Assembly (NCBI GenBank): GCA_035274425.1
Contig: DATEOC010000039.1
Span: 62,001-126,000, forward strand
DNA: 64,000 nt
Source of the DNA: JADMIH01 sp035274425
Lineage (GTDB): Bacteria > Chloroflexota > Chloroflexia > QHBQ01 > JADMIH01
Direction: 5' to 3'
Shown here: piece after piece, positions 22,653 to 31,292 of the stretch
How the letters are laid out: each line of letters opens with the position of its first letter
Numbering within the stretch: position 1 is the first letter of the stretch
The notes under the pieces: generated by a model
Seen by the model: the letters and a program-made list of their open reading frames with translations, nothing else
Databases searched by the model: none
Told to the model about the DNA's origin: nothing
Made by a program: the position numbers and the translations under genes

Positions 22653-24500
22653 ATGCAACCTATACCTTCACGAAGCGGTAAATACTCTGTACAGGCATTG
22701 GCAGTTGTATTGTTGCTGTCTGTTCTGCTCGTATCGTGGCAGGGCGTGGCGAATCGTTCAGCGAGCGCTGCATTGGCTCCCCTGGAGGAGGGGACCGAGC
22801 CTCTGCCGCCGGGGGTGCGGATAGAGACCGTTTTAGAGGATATGGAGCAGCCGGTCGCTTTTGCCTTCGACCCGGACGGGCGCATCTTCTATACCGAGAA
22901 GGCATCAGGCAACGTGCGCCTCTTCGCGAATGGGGTGTTGCAGCCCGATCCTGTAATAACCTTCGAGGTGAGCTTCTGCTCGGAGCGCGGCCTGCTCGGT
23001 ATCGCGGTTGACCCCAATTTCAGGTCGAATCGCTATATCTACGTTTACTATACAGAGGGGCCGGACTGCCGCGCCTCTCAGAACACGCTGGTGCGCTTCA
23101 TCGAGCGGGATGGTAAAGGTTTCGGCATAGAAGAGTTGTTCGGCTCGCCCCAGCCGGGTGGGCCACACGAGGGGGGCAATATCCACTTCGGCCCCGATGG
23201 GAAGCTCTATGTCTCTATCGGCGACGGGGGAGAGGACGAGAACGGGCAGTTCGCGCACGTGACCAACGCGAAGATACTCCGCATGAACTCCGACGGCACC
23301 GCGCCTATCGACAACCCGCACTTTTCCATAGAGGGGACGAACCCGTACGCATATGCGATGGGCTTCCGCAACACCTTCGACTTCACCTTCGATACTGTGT
23401 CGCGCGGCAGGATATTCGGCACGGAGAATGGTCCTGAGTGTGACGACGAGATGAATCGCATCGAGCCGGGGAACAACTACGGCTGGCGGCGCGATTACCC
23501 CTGTGACGACGCGCGTGCTTCCGGCCCCGACCCGACGTACAACACTATCGCGCCGCTATGGTATTTGCCAGCCAGCCAGTGCTGTGAGGCCCCTACGGGT
23601 ATCGCTTTCTACACGGGGGGGAAGATACCGGAATGGCAGGACCAACTCTTCATGGGGGCGTATAACGGCAGCAAGCTGCGCCATTTCTACCTCAACGCGG
23701 ACCACACCGCGCTCACCGCCGTGAAGGTGGTGCAGGGGGTGTCTGCTACCATGGATATGGAGACGGGGCCAGACGGCGCGTTTTATTACATAGAAGCTGG
23801 GGGCAACCAGAGAGGCACGCTCAAGCGCATCGTCGGCTCGGCCCAGCCTGCGACCCAAACGCCCACGCCGAACGCCCAGGGAACCCCTGTCCCTACGGCC
23901 AGCTCTACGCCCAATATCACCTCTACGGTAACTATACCGGGCACGGGCAGCCAGACGTTCCCCGAAACGGGCAAGACGGTGAGTGGTATCTTCCTGGACT
24001 ACTGGAATAAGAACGGCGGGCTTGCCCAGCAGGGCTATCCGATCTCCGGGCTGATGAATGAGGTGAGCGACCTGGATGGCAAGAGCTACGTTGTGCAGTA
24101 TTTCGAGCGGGCAGTGTTCGAGTACCACCCTGAGAACACAGGCACGCCGTACGAAGTGCTACTGTCGCAGTTGGGCACGTTCCAGTACAGGAAGAAGTAC
24201 CCACAGGGCGCTCCCGACCAGAAGGCAAGCAGCGATAACGCCATCAAGTTCGCCGAGACGGGTAAGACGTTGGGGGGCAAGTTCCGCCAGTACTGGGAGG
24301 CGCACGGCGGCCTGGCGCAACAGGGCTACCCTATCAGTGAGGAGTTCACGGAAGTGAGCGACCTGAACGGTAAGAGTTATACGGTGCAGTACTTCGAGCG
24401 GGCCGTCTTCGAAGCTCACCCTGAGAACGCGGGCACGCCTTACGAGGTGTTGCTGTCGCAGCTAGGCACCTTCAGGTATAGAGAGAAGTACGGCAAGTAG
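22653..24500 (+). CDS. Secreted PQQ-type sugar dehydrogenase with two surface modules (paralogue 1)
   Basis: 615 residues. After a signal peptide (about 1-42) comes a glucose/sorbosone-dehydrogenase beta-propeller (about 50-395): LPPGVRIETVLEDMEQPVAF, GRIFYTEKASGNVRLF, RGLLGIAVDPNF and HEGGNIHFGPDGKLYVSIGD. The last contains the His expected to act as catalytic base in soluble aldose dehydrogenases. PQQ dependence is inferred from the family. A Thr/Pro linker (about 396-430) leads to two QYFERAVFE modules at the C-terminus. TAGGAG stands 11 bases before the ATG. The next gene is a close paralogue of the same design, suggesting tandem duplication. Oxidation of extracellular sugars feeding the respiratory chain is the likely role. 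Confidence 0.85.
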   Translation: MQPIPSRSGKYSVQALAVVLLLSVLLVSWQGVANRSASAALAPLEEGTEPLPPGVRIETVLEDMEQPVAFAFDPDGRIFYTEKASGNVRLFANGVLQPDPVITFEVSFCSERGLLGIAVDPNFRSNRYIYVYYTEGPDCRASQNTLVRFIERDGKGFGIEELFGSPQPGGPHEGGNIHFGPDGKLYVSIGDGGEDENGQFAHVTNAKILRMNSDGTAPIDNPHFSIEGTNPYAYAMGFRNTFDFTFDTVSRGRIFGTENGPECDDEMNRIEPGNNYGWRRDYPCDDARASGPDPTYNTIAPLWYLPASQCCEAPTGIAFYTGGKIPEWQDQLFMGAYNGSKLRHFYLNADHTALTAVKVVQGVSATMDMETGPDGAFYYIEAGGNQRGTLKRIVGSAQPATQTPTPNAQGTPVPTASSTPNITSTVTIPGTGSQTFPETGKTVSGIFLDYWNKNGGLAQQGYPISGLMNEVSDLDGKSYVVQYFERAVFEYHPENTGTPYEVLLSQLGTFQYRKKYPQGAPDQKASSDNAIKFAETGKTLGGKFRQYWEAHGGLAQQGYPISEEFTEVSDLNGKSYTVQYFERAVFEAHPENAGTPYEVLLSQLGTFRYREKYGK

Positions 24501-24515
24501 ATATTAATCTATAAT

Positions 24516-24537
24516 GGCGATGAGAATATCGCCCCTA
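24516..24537. repeat. GGCGAT/ATCGCC hairpin with CCCCTAC tail
   Basis: A small 6-bp hairpin ending in GCCCCTAC, like the other members of this hairpin family at 4639, 28074, 31293 and 32923. Confidence 0.45.
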
Positions 24538-24641
24538 CCGCGGCTATCAAAGTGAACCCTCCTAGATTCTCCCTGCTCATCATGCTTGGCGCTGGCGAGG
24601 AAGAGAGTCCTATCTCTGGATTTCCCCACGGAGGTAAGAAA

Positions 24642-26486
24642 GTGCCGCCATCTACATTTCGTTCCCGCTCTTTGATTCGGAGGTCGCCCTTATGGGCTGC
24701 TGCGATCTTGATAGTTCTACCCGCGCTGGTGCTCGGTTTCCGGCCCGCGGATGCCGTGCAGAGCCAGCCAGCCATCCCTATCGAGCCGCTGCCTCCTGGA
24801 GCGAGGGTAGAGACGGTGCTGGAGGGGATGTACAATCCGGTGGCGATGGCCTTCGACCCGGAGGGCCGGATTTTTTACACCGAGCGTGACACGGGCAAAG
24901 TGCGCCTGTTTGCCGATGGAAAACTACAGGATAGCCCCGTCATGACCTTCGCTGTTGAGAGGGCCGACGAGCGGGGATTGCTTGGCATCACGGTCGATCC
25001 TTATTTCGCTGCTAACCATTTAGTGTACGTTTATTACATCTGCGCTACCGATATCGAGGACTGCCCGACGCCGGAGAGCCGGGTGGTACGCTTCGAGGAG
25101 CATGATGGGGTAGGCTCCAATCCGGCGATAATCTTCACCTCGCCTAATGCAGCCGAGAAGCACGTCTCCGGGGGTATACATTTCGGCCCCGACGGCAAGC
25201 TCTTCATAAGCATAGGGGACAATCTCTACGAGGAGAACGCACAGGACCTGGCGGTCAAACAGGGCAAGATACACCGCATCAACCAGGACGGCTCTATGCC
25301 CGACGACAATCCGAGCTTCAACCAGACGGAGGTTATACCTTCGATCTATGCGTACGGTTTTCGCAACAGCTTCGACTTCACCTTCGACCCGCTGGTGCCT
25401 GGCAGGATATTCGCTGCCGAGAATGGGCCGTATTGCGATGATGAGCTCAACCGTGTCGAGGCGGGTTACAACTACGGGTGGCGGCCTGAGTATCCCTGCG
25501 ACGATAACAATCCCGATCCTGCGTTCAATACTATACCTCCCTTCTTTTACCTGGGGGAAGAACCATGCTGTGAGGCCCCGACAGGGGTGGCAGTCTACAC
25601 GGGGGACCAGATACCGCAGTGGAAGAACCACCTCTTCATGTCGAGCTACAACAACGGGACGCTCTACCACTTCGTGCTGGATGGGTCGCGCACAACTGCT
25701 CTATCGGTGGGGATAGTGGGCGACGCCAAAGCGAATATGACGATCGTAAATGGCCCTGACGGCGCGCTCTATTATATAGAGGGTGGCGCGTATCAGAGTG
25801 GCACTTTGAAGCGCATAGTAGGTGGTGGCGCGGAACCTACTCCCACTTCTACAGCTACTTTGGCTCCAACCGCAACTTCTACCGCGACACCCAGCGTGCC
25901 TACCGCCGAACCCTCCATCCCAGGTAATGACAGCCAGACCTTTCCTGAGACAGGGAAGACGGTGAGCGGCATCTTCCTCGACTACTGGGAGCGGAACGGT
26001 GGCCTTCTACAGCAGGGCTACCCTATCTCAGGACTGCTGAATGAAGTGAGCGACCTGGATGGGAAGGTGTATACGGTGCAGTATTTCGAGCGGGCGGTCT
26101 TCGAGTATCACCCTGAGATAGCGGACACTACCTACAAGGTGCTACTCTCGCAGTTGGGCACCTTCCAGTACAAGTTGAAGTACCCTGACGCCGCGCCGGA
26201 GCAGAAGCCCAATGACGAAGCAGATGCCGTCCTGTTCAGCGAGACGGGTAAGCACGTGGGCGGTGTCTTCTTGACCTACTGGCACGAGCATGGCGGCCTT
26301 GCTCAGATAGGTTTCCCAATCTCCGAGGAGTTCACCGAGGTGAGTCCGCTGAACGGCAAGCCGTACCTGGTGCAGTACTTCGAGCGGGCGGTGTTCGAGT
26401 ACCACCCGAAGAAGGCAGGCACTCAATTCGAGGTGCTACTTTCGCAGCTAGGCACCTTTGAGTACAGGGGGAAGTACGGGCAATAG
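24642..26486 (+). CDS. Secreted PQQ-type sugar dehydrogenase with two surface modules (paralogue 2)
   Basis: 614 residues. GTG 24642 is chosen because GGAGGTAAG lies directly upstream and a signal peptide follows (MPPSTFRSRSLIRRSPLWAA then a hydrophobic run); an earlier GTG at 24552 has neither. The propeller is laid out as in paralogue 1, including ERGLLGITVDPYF and GIHFGPDGKLFISIGD. The base His is kept, but the HxGG motif has become HVSG, so activity or specificity may differ. Several Cys (CATDIEDC, CCEAP) could form disulfides outside the cell. Two QYFERAVFE modules close the protein. Confidence 0.85.
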   Translation: MPPSTFRSRSLIRRSPLWAAAILIVLPALVLGFRPADAVQSQPAIPIEPLPPGARVETVLEGMYNPVAMAFDPEGRIFYTERDTGKVRLFADGKLQDSPVMTFAVERADERGLLGITVDPYFAANHLVYVYYICATDIEDCPTPESRVVRFEEHDGVGSNPAIIFTSPNAAEKHVSGGIHFGPDGKLFISIGDNLYEENAQDLAVKQGKIHRINQDGSMPDDNPSFNQTEVIPSIYAYGFRNSFDFTFDPLVPGRIFAAENGPYCDDELNRVEAGYNYGWRPEYPCDDNNPDPAFNTIPPFFYLGEEPCCEAPTGVAVYTGDQIPQWKNHLFMSSYNNGTLYHFVLDGSRTTALSVGIVGDAKANMTIVNGPDGALYYIEGGAYQSGTLKRIVGGGAEPTPTSTATLAPTATSTATPSVPTAEPSIPGNDSQTFPETGKTVSGIFLDYWERNGGLLQQGYPISGLLNEVSDLDGKVYTVQYFERAVFEYHPEIADTTYKVLLSQLGTFQYKLKYPDAAPEQKPNDEADAVLFSETGKHVGGVFLTYWHEHGGLAQIGFPISEEFTEVSPLNGKPYLVQYFERAVFEYHPKKAGTQFEVLLSQLGTFEYRGKYGQ

Positions 26487-26496
26487 GGTATTTTGG

Positions 26497-26551
26497 ACGA
26501 AGGACGACGGACGAAAGACGAAGGGCGAAAGGCGAAAGGCGAAAGGCGAGA
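26497..26551. repeat. 7-bp tandem arrays (GACGAAG then GCGAAAG)
   Basis: GACGAAG/GACGACG/GACGAAA units pass into four GCGAAAG units, all with period 7, just after the second dehydrogenase gene. Confidence 0.8.
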
Positions 26552-26571
26552 TGATGCACAATGGTGTGTGG

Positions 26572-26633
26572 CACCGCCCGGCGGATAAATCCGCGGGCTA
26601 CACGGACGAAGCCCGCCTGCGCGGGCTGGGGTG
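26572..26633. repeat. GATAAATC double-hairpin element, copy 2
   Basis: A 62-bp copy with more perfect stems (GGCGGATAAATCCGC and AGCCCGCCTGCGCGGGCT). Base differences from copy 1 are partly compensatory in the first stem (CAGAT..ATCTG versus CGGAT..ATCCG), indicating that the fold is maintained. Confidence 0.75.
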
Positions 26634-26654
26634 TAGCGATAGCTGGTACTGAGG

Positions 26655-27395
26655 TTGAGTAGTGACTATAAACTGCCGTCTGCGCACGTAGGCTGCCTGC
26701 TCGTTCATGGCTTTACGTCGGCCCCGTCGGAGATGGAGGGGCTTGCGCGCTACCTGGAGGAGAGGGGTATCGGCGCTCACGTCCCTCCCCTTCCGGGGCA
26801 TGGCACGTCGCCCGATGACCTCCAGGGGAAGACCTGGCTTGACTGGTATGCTTCAGTAAGCGGCGAATTGGATGAGATGGGGGCGCGGTATGAGAAGGTG
26901 TACATGGTGGGCCTATCGCTTGGGGGCGCGCTCACTTTGTATGCTGCTTCGCGGCGGGGGAAGGAGCTAGCTGGCATCGTGGCGATGTCGGCGCCTATCT
27001 ATTTTCCGCCTGGGCTGCCATTTCTGCTCAAGAGATTACAGCGCAGGATGCCCTACATGCGCAAGCCGTTCCGCGATATACAGGACCGCGCGGCGCGTTC
27101 ACGCCATGAGAGCTACATGCGTGCCCCTGTTGACGCAACGGCTTCAGTAGTCGAATTCGCGGGGGTTGTCCGTGCTCACTTGCCCAAAATAAGGGTGCCC
27201 GCTCTCATTATCTACTCGCGCCACGATCACGTTGTACACCCGTTGAACTCGCGCTACATTTACTCTCGCATCGGCTCCCGTGACAAGTGCTTGGTCGCTC
27301 TCGACCGAGGGTTCCATATCGTCACCGTGGACAAAGACCGCGAAAAGGTCTATGCTTCTGTGTATGAGTTCATTCGGGAGCATAGCGCGGGCTAA
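26655..27395 (+). CDS. Alpha/beta hydrolase, carboxylesterase Est30-like
   Basis: 246-residue cytoplasmic serine hydrolase. LLVHGFTSAPSEMEGLARYL gives the oxyanion-hole HGF motif, VGLSLGGAL the nucleophile elbow (Ser near residue 93), SRHDHVV the acid and GFHIV the catalytic His near residue 223. The size and the HGFTSxPxEM start resemble monoglyceride lipase/Est30 carboxylesterases. The start is TTG 26655 with a weak TGAGG upstream. The downstream membrane protein follows within 11 bases of the stop, so the two may be co-transcribed. Confidence 0.88.
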   Translation: MSSDYKLPSAHVGCLLVHGFTSAPSEMEGLARYLEERGIGAHVPPLPGHGTSPDDLQGKTWLDWYASVSGELDEMGARYEKVYMVGLSLGGALTLYAASRRGKELAGIVAMSAPIYFPPGLPFLLKRLQRRMPYMRKPFRDIQDRAARSRHESYMRAPVDATASVVEFAGVVRAHLPKIRVPALIIYSRHDHVVHPLNSRYIYSRIGSRDKCLVALDRGFHIVTVDKDREKVYASVYEFIREHSAG

Positions 27396-27405
27396 GAATT
27401 CATAC

Positions 27406-29469
27406 GTGGACGACGTACGAGAGTTCGCAAGCTCATCGGCGGACGACGAATCATCACGTATTACGCATCACGCATCACGTTTCGCCTGGGCACGAACGCA
27501 CTCTGCTGCTCTCGTTTCATTATTGGTTATAGCGGTCTTATATGTCGCCGCGCTGGTTGCCGTGCCCCCGGAGGGGCTGACGCATCACGATACGGGCGCT
27601 AAGTACTTGCAGGTACGCAATTTGCGCCTGACTCCCTCCGGCCTCGACTGGTCTATCAACTACCCGGCACGCCCGCTCGACCCGGAATTACAGTTCGTCC
27701 CCTTCAACCCCAAGCAGCACGAGGTGGACGCCCAGGGGCGCATTTATCTGCAATGGCCTATCTTTCTGGGGCTGCTGACGCGCATACCGTGGAAGGTGCT
27801 GGGGTTCTGGGGGCTATACCTGGTGCCGCTCCTGGCGGGGTTGGGGACGCTCTGGGCTTCCTATTTGCTTGCGGGGGCGGTGGGGGTGCCCCGGCGAGTG
27901 GCGTGGCTTGCTATACCGCTTGTGGGGCTGGCTACCCCTATCCCGATCTACTCTCTCCTTTTCTTTGAGCATACTCTGGCTGCTATGCTTGTCACACTCA
28001 GCTTATTGGCAGCGGTGATTGCGGTTCGGGTTGGTTGGGGAGAGGGGGGTTCGGCAGGGGATGGTTCGTCAGAGGGCGGTTCGCGAACCGCCCCTACACG
28101 TAATGGGCGCTACCTTATGATTAGCGCGGCGCTGCTGGCGTTCGCGGTATATTTTCGGTCCGAGTTGTACGTGCTGGCGTTTGTTATGTTCGGGGTGTAT
28201 ATGCTGGATGCGCTGCGCAGGCGGGTATGGCGGCCTCTGGGAATGTGGGTTGGTGCATTCCTGCTCGCGTTGGTGCCTTTGTGGGCTTTCTATGCCATCA
28301 CCGAGGGGAATATCCTGCCTCTTCACGCGACGTGGTACTTCGCGGGAGGGGATGGCGCGTCGGCGAGCGACACAGGGGGGATAGAGCTGCCGCGCCTGCG
28401 CTACATAACGGAGGCGGGGTTGGGCATCATACCCGACTTCCTTTTTGGCCCACAGGACGCGCAGAAAGCGCCTCTGTCCCCTGGCTTCCCCTTGTGGGAG
28501 GTGGTGTCCGGACTGTTGGGCGTGGCCTTATGTGCCGCATCTGCTGCCGGACGCTTCATTGCGGAGAAGGCAGAGGGCAGAGGGCAGAGGGCAGAGGGCA
28601 GAGGCGCTTTGTATGCGCTTGCAGCCGGACTTGGTTTGCTCCTGCTTCCCACAACGTTCACTCTCTTCTCCGCCCAACCATATTACAACCTGCATGGCTT
28701 CCTCTTGGCCAGCCCTTTCTTCGCACTCGCGCTCATTCCGAGCTGGAAGGCAGAAGGGAGTAGGCAGAAAGCAGGAGATGTATACATCGATGTAGATGTA
28801 ATGGAGAACGTAACTGGCACTTCGATAAATCCGAAATCCGAAATCCGAAATCCGAAATCATCACAATCTGTACTCTATACCCTTACCCTGGTCTATATTG
28901 GCCTTCACGCGCTCATTATCAGCGCGTTGAGCGGGTTGGGGCCGATTAGCAGGCACGAGTGGGGGCAGCGGTACTTGCTGCCAGCTTATCCTGCGCTCGC
29001 GGTCCTGTCTCTCCTGGCAGGGTGGCGCGTATGGTCGGAGTACGCTCCACGATTGCGTAGCATGGCGGTTGCGTGCGTGGTTATTGGTGGGTTATTGGCG
29101 GGGGTAGGCGCGGGGTTCACGATACGGGGCTATGTTATGCTTGCCGACGAGCGCACCCAGGTGATGGCGTGGCAGTCGCTGGCGCGTACTCTCCCGGCGA
29201 GAGAGCCTCTGCTGACCGATACGTGGTGGCTTCCCCTCAACCTGGCGGCGGACTTCTATACACGCCCTATAATGCTCGCTGAAGGTAACGAGCGTATGGC
29301 ACATTGGGCTGCACAGATGCGTGCCAGGGAGGTAACGGCGTTCGGCCTGATGTCGCCCGACCCTGACATCTTCTCGGGCACATGGGCGAGGGGCGCGAAC
29401 GTTATACCTGACGGGCCACCTCACGAGTCGAGGGGTATGTGGCTACAGAGATACGTCTTCAACAAATAG
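27406..29469 (+). CDS. Polytopic membrane protein, glycosyltransferase (PMT/ArnT-like) candidate
   Basis: 687 residues with at least ten predicted helices. A loop after TM1 contains THHDTGAKYLQVR, the place where GT-C enzymes keep a catalytic Asp; that assignment is inference. GTG 27406 is a guess: the frame is open into the hydrolase gene and no good Shine-Dalgarno exists. Coding sequence contains four repeat invasions: 7-bp units near the N-terminus (27425-27485); a GGGCGGTTCG palindrome (28074-28093) with GCCCCTAC tail; an AGAGGGC array (28569-28604) encoding EGRGQRAEGRG; and AAATCCG units (28827-28860). All are in loops and in frame. A 29-bp-arm palindrome begins at its stop codon. Confidence 0.7.
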   Translation: MDDVREFASSSADDESSRITHHASRFAWARTHSAALVSLLVIAVLYVAALVAVPPEGLTHHDTGAKYLQVRNLRLTPSGLDWSINYPARPLDPELQFVPFNPKQHEVDAQGRIYLQWPIFLGLLTRIPWKVLGFWGLYLVPLLAGLGTLWASYLLAGAVGVPRRVAWLAIPLVGLATPIPIYSLLFFEHTLAAMLVTLSLLAAVIAVRVGWGEGGSAGDGSSEGGSRTAPTRNGRYLMISAALLAFAVYFRSELYVLAFVMFGVYMLDALRRRVWRPLGMWVGAFLLALVPLWAFYAITEGNILPLHATWYFAGGDGASASDTGGIELPRLRYITEAGLGIIPDFLFGPQDAQKAPLSPGFPLWEVVSGLLGVALCAASAAGRFIAEKAEGRGQRAEGRGALYALAAGLGLLLLPTTFTLFSAQPYYNLHGFLLASPFFALALIPSWKAEGSRQKAGDVYIDVDVMENVTGTSINPKSEIRNPKSSQSVLYTLTLVYIGLHALIISALSGLGPISRHEWGQRYLLPAYPALAVLSLLAGWRVWSEYAPRLRSMAVACVVIGGLLAGVGAGFTIRGYVMLADERTQVMAWQSLARTLPAREPLLTDTWWLPLNLAADFYTRPIMLAEGNERMAHWAAQMRAREVTAFGLMSPDPDIFSGTWARGANVIPDGPPHESRGMWLQRYVFNK
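28074..28098. repeat. GGGCGGTTCG palindrome with CCCCTAC tail, inside a CDS
   Basis: A perfect 20-bp palindrome followed by CCTAC within the coding sequence of the membrane protein. It is a member of the GCCCCTAC-tailed hairpin family and encodes a polar loop. Confidence 0.7.
28569..28604. repeat. AGAGGGC 7-bp array inside a CDS
   Basis: Five units of AGAGGGC in frame with the membrane protein; seven bases per unit makes the peptide repeat every three units. Further 7-bp arrays in the same gene lie at 28747-28774 and 28827-28860 (AAATCCG, four units). Confidence 0.85.
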
Positions 29470-29525
29470 TAAGGCATAAAAAAGAAGGTTCGGTGCCACC
29501 GAACCTTCTTTTTTATGCCTTACTA
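29467..29525. terminator. Perfect 29-bp-arm palindrome joining two convergent stop codons
   Basis: Two exact 29-nt arms with one unpaired central base. The left end TAG is the stop codon of the forward gene and the right end CTA is the stop codon of the reverse gene. GAAGGTTCGGTG forms the core, flanked by A6 and T6. It is a clear bidirectional terminator. Confidence 0.88.
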
Positions 29526-30323
29526 CCATTCTGCCAGACCTGCTGCTTCGACTGTGGCGAGCATGTTTCGGATGTCGTCGTACGTGGCATCGCTGGCAGG
29601 GGCAAATCGCTCCACAAGGCCGTAAGCCAGGCGTTCCCGCGCTACGGGGTCGGAGTGCATCTCAAGCAATAGGGCTTGCACGTCAGCTTTTAGGCCGTCA
29701 GAAAGATGGCGAGCCGCTACCACGGGCTGTATGGTGGAGGGGCCGAGTGCGTCTATTATCCTTATCTCCTTGCCCAGGGCCGGATCGTCGCGCAGGGCTA
29801 CTGCCAGGACTTGCGAGTCTATGGCGGACGCGTCGACAAGCCCCTCACGCACCATCCTAATCGACTCCTGGTGCCAACCGGCGGCTATGATCTTATTGAA
29901 GTAGCTCTCGTTCTCCTTCATGCGGGCCAGCCAATAGCGTGTAAGATTGTACCCTGAGTGCGAATCGGGGTCGTTGTATGACCAGCTTCGTCCGCGCAGG
30001 TCGTTGAAGCTATGCAACGGGCTGTCGCGGTGCACGATTACATCCGAGTAATAGACCGGCTTCCCTGCATATCTCTCGCCTTGCAGGACTGGTGCGGCCA
30101 GAAGCTCTATTGGCGGTGGGTCCTGGCGGGTTAGTTGCACGTAAGGGAGGCCGCAGATAAAGCCTATGTCGGCTTCACCTTCCGCGAATTGGGCGAAGTT
30201 CTCGCCCACGATCAACTCTGTTGCGTACCCAAGCCGCTGCCCAACGTATTCCGCGATGAAGTGATAGACCGGAAGTATACTGGGGGCGAGAAAGGTGGCG
30301 AACCGAAGGGGTTTGTCTGTCAT
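29523..30323 (-). CDS. PhnD-like phosphonate/phosphate-type binding protein
   Basis: 266 residues matching the periplasmic-binding PhnD/SsuA fold: FATFLAPSILPVYHFIAEYV at the start, EGEADIGFICGLPYVQL, an HRDSPLHSFNDLRGRSWSYN hinge, and DSHSGYN..RYWL. No signal peptide or lipobox is visible even though family members normally act outside the membrane. No transporter subunits are adjacent. It may act in the cytoplasm as a ligand sensor or be mis-started; the upstream sequence offers no better start. Convergent with the membrane protein through a shared palindrome. Confidence 0.75.
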   Translation of the reverse strand: MTDKPLRFATFLAPSILPVYHFIAEYVGQRLGYATELIVGENFAQFAEGEADIGFICGLPYVQLTRQDPPPIELLAAPVLQGERYAGKPVYYSDVIVHRDSPLHSFNDLRGRSWSYNDPDSHSGYNLTRYWLARMKENESYFNKIIAAGWHQESIRMVREGLVDASAIDSQVLAVALRDDPALGKEIRIIDALGPSTIQPVVAARHLSDGLKADVQALLLEMHSDPVARERLAYGLVERFAPASDATYDDIRNMLATVEAAGLAEW

Positions 30324-30509
30324 AAGGTGTTATAGCATGGATTATCGATTGAGGCTACGATAGGGGAGGGGAATGTGAGGAGTAAGGAGTGAAACACCAA
30401 GAAGCCAAGAGCACCAAGATTACGCCAAGATTTTTATGGCTTAATGTGGAGACGCTAGAAAGAGCATTTTGTAGCTCAGGCAATATAACCCGCGAACGGT
30501 AAACATATG

Positions 30510-30594
30510 CCTGTCATTCCGAACGAAGTGAGGAATCTAGAAATCTATCCGCCTGGCAAGCTCGGAGATTCCTCACTTCGTTCGGAATGACAGG
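30510..30594. repeat. CCTGTCATTC palindromic element, copy 4
   Basis: An 85-bp copy whose arms CCGAACGAAGTGAGGAATCT and AGATTCCTCACTTCGTTCGG are exact complements, making this the best-preserved member. It lies upstream of the sigma factor gene. Confidence 0.85.
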
Positions 30595-30747
30595 GAGAGA
30601 TATGCTTCGTCTATGTGAGCAATTGCTCTTCATTATTGTTCTATATACCATGATTTAAGATTAATACCGAACAGAATGGTGGGTTTGCTAGTAGTAATAG
30701 CGAAGGCCTTTGTAGAGTATCGTGAGGAAGGACATTGGAGAAGCGTT

Positions 30748-31284
30748 ATGCAAGAGGGTGAAGCGATTAGTCGGCTGAAGCGGGGGGACATCGGCGGTTT
30801 GGAGAGGCTGGTGCAGCTATACCAGGTGCAGGCTCTCCAGGTAGCTTATCTTACCACACGCGATTACAGCGTGGCGGAGGATGTCGTGCAAAGCTCCTTC
30901 CTGCGTGCATACGAGCGCATCGCGCGGTTCGATAGCACGCGGCCATTCGGCCCCTGGTTTCTACGCAGCGTCATCAATAGCGCGCTTACTGCGGTCACGG
31001 GCAGGCGGGTGCTTTCCTTAGATGCCGAGGGAAGTGAGGAATCAGCGCTACCCAGCCCAGACCTTGGTCTACAGGAGATGTTGGAAGCTGCGGAGACAAA
31101 GGAAGAGATATTGGACGCGCTGGATAGACTGTCCCCCGTGCAGCGTGCGGCTATAGTGATGCACTACTACCTGGATTGGAGCCACGCGGAGGTGTCGCAG
31201 AAGCTCTTAGTCCCGGAGGGCACAGTCAGGAGACGGCTGCACGACGCCCGGAAAAGGCTGAAACGGCTGCTTCCTACTTACTGA
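30748..31284 (+). CDS. ECF-type RNA polymerase sigma factor
   Basis: 178 residues. Region 2 (LERLVQLYQ ... DYSVAEDVVQSSFLRAYERI ... TRPFGPWFLRSVINSAL) and region 4 (LSPVQRAAIVMHYYLDWSHAEVSQKL then PEGTVRRRLHDARKRL) are both intact. ATG 30748 is selected because GGAGA lies six bases upstream; ATG 30676 has no such signal and adds 24 residues that do not look like sigma sequence. The following gene, 78 bp downstream, encodes a membrane-anchored partner that is probably its anti-sigma factor. Confidence 0.88.
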   Translation: MQEGEAISRLKRGDIGGLERLVQLYQVQALQVAYLTTRDYSVAEDVVQSSFLRAYERIARFDSTRPFGPWFLRSVINSALTAVTGRRVLSLDAEGSEESALPSPDLGLQEMLEAAETKEEILDALDRLSPVQRAAIVMHYYLDWSHAEVSQKLLVPEGTVRRRLHDARKRLKRLLPTY

Positions 31285-31292
31285 CATTAGAC

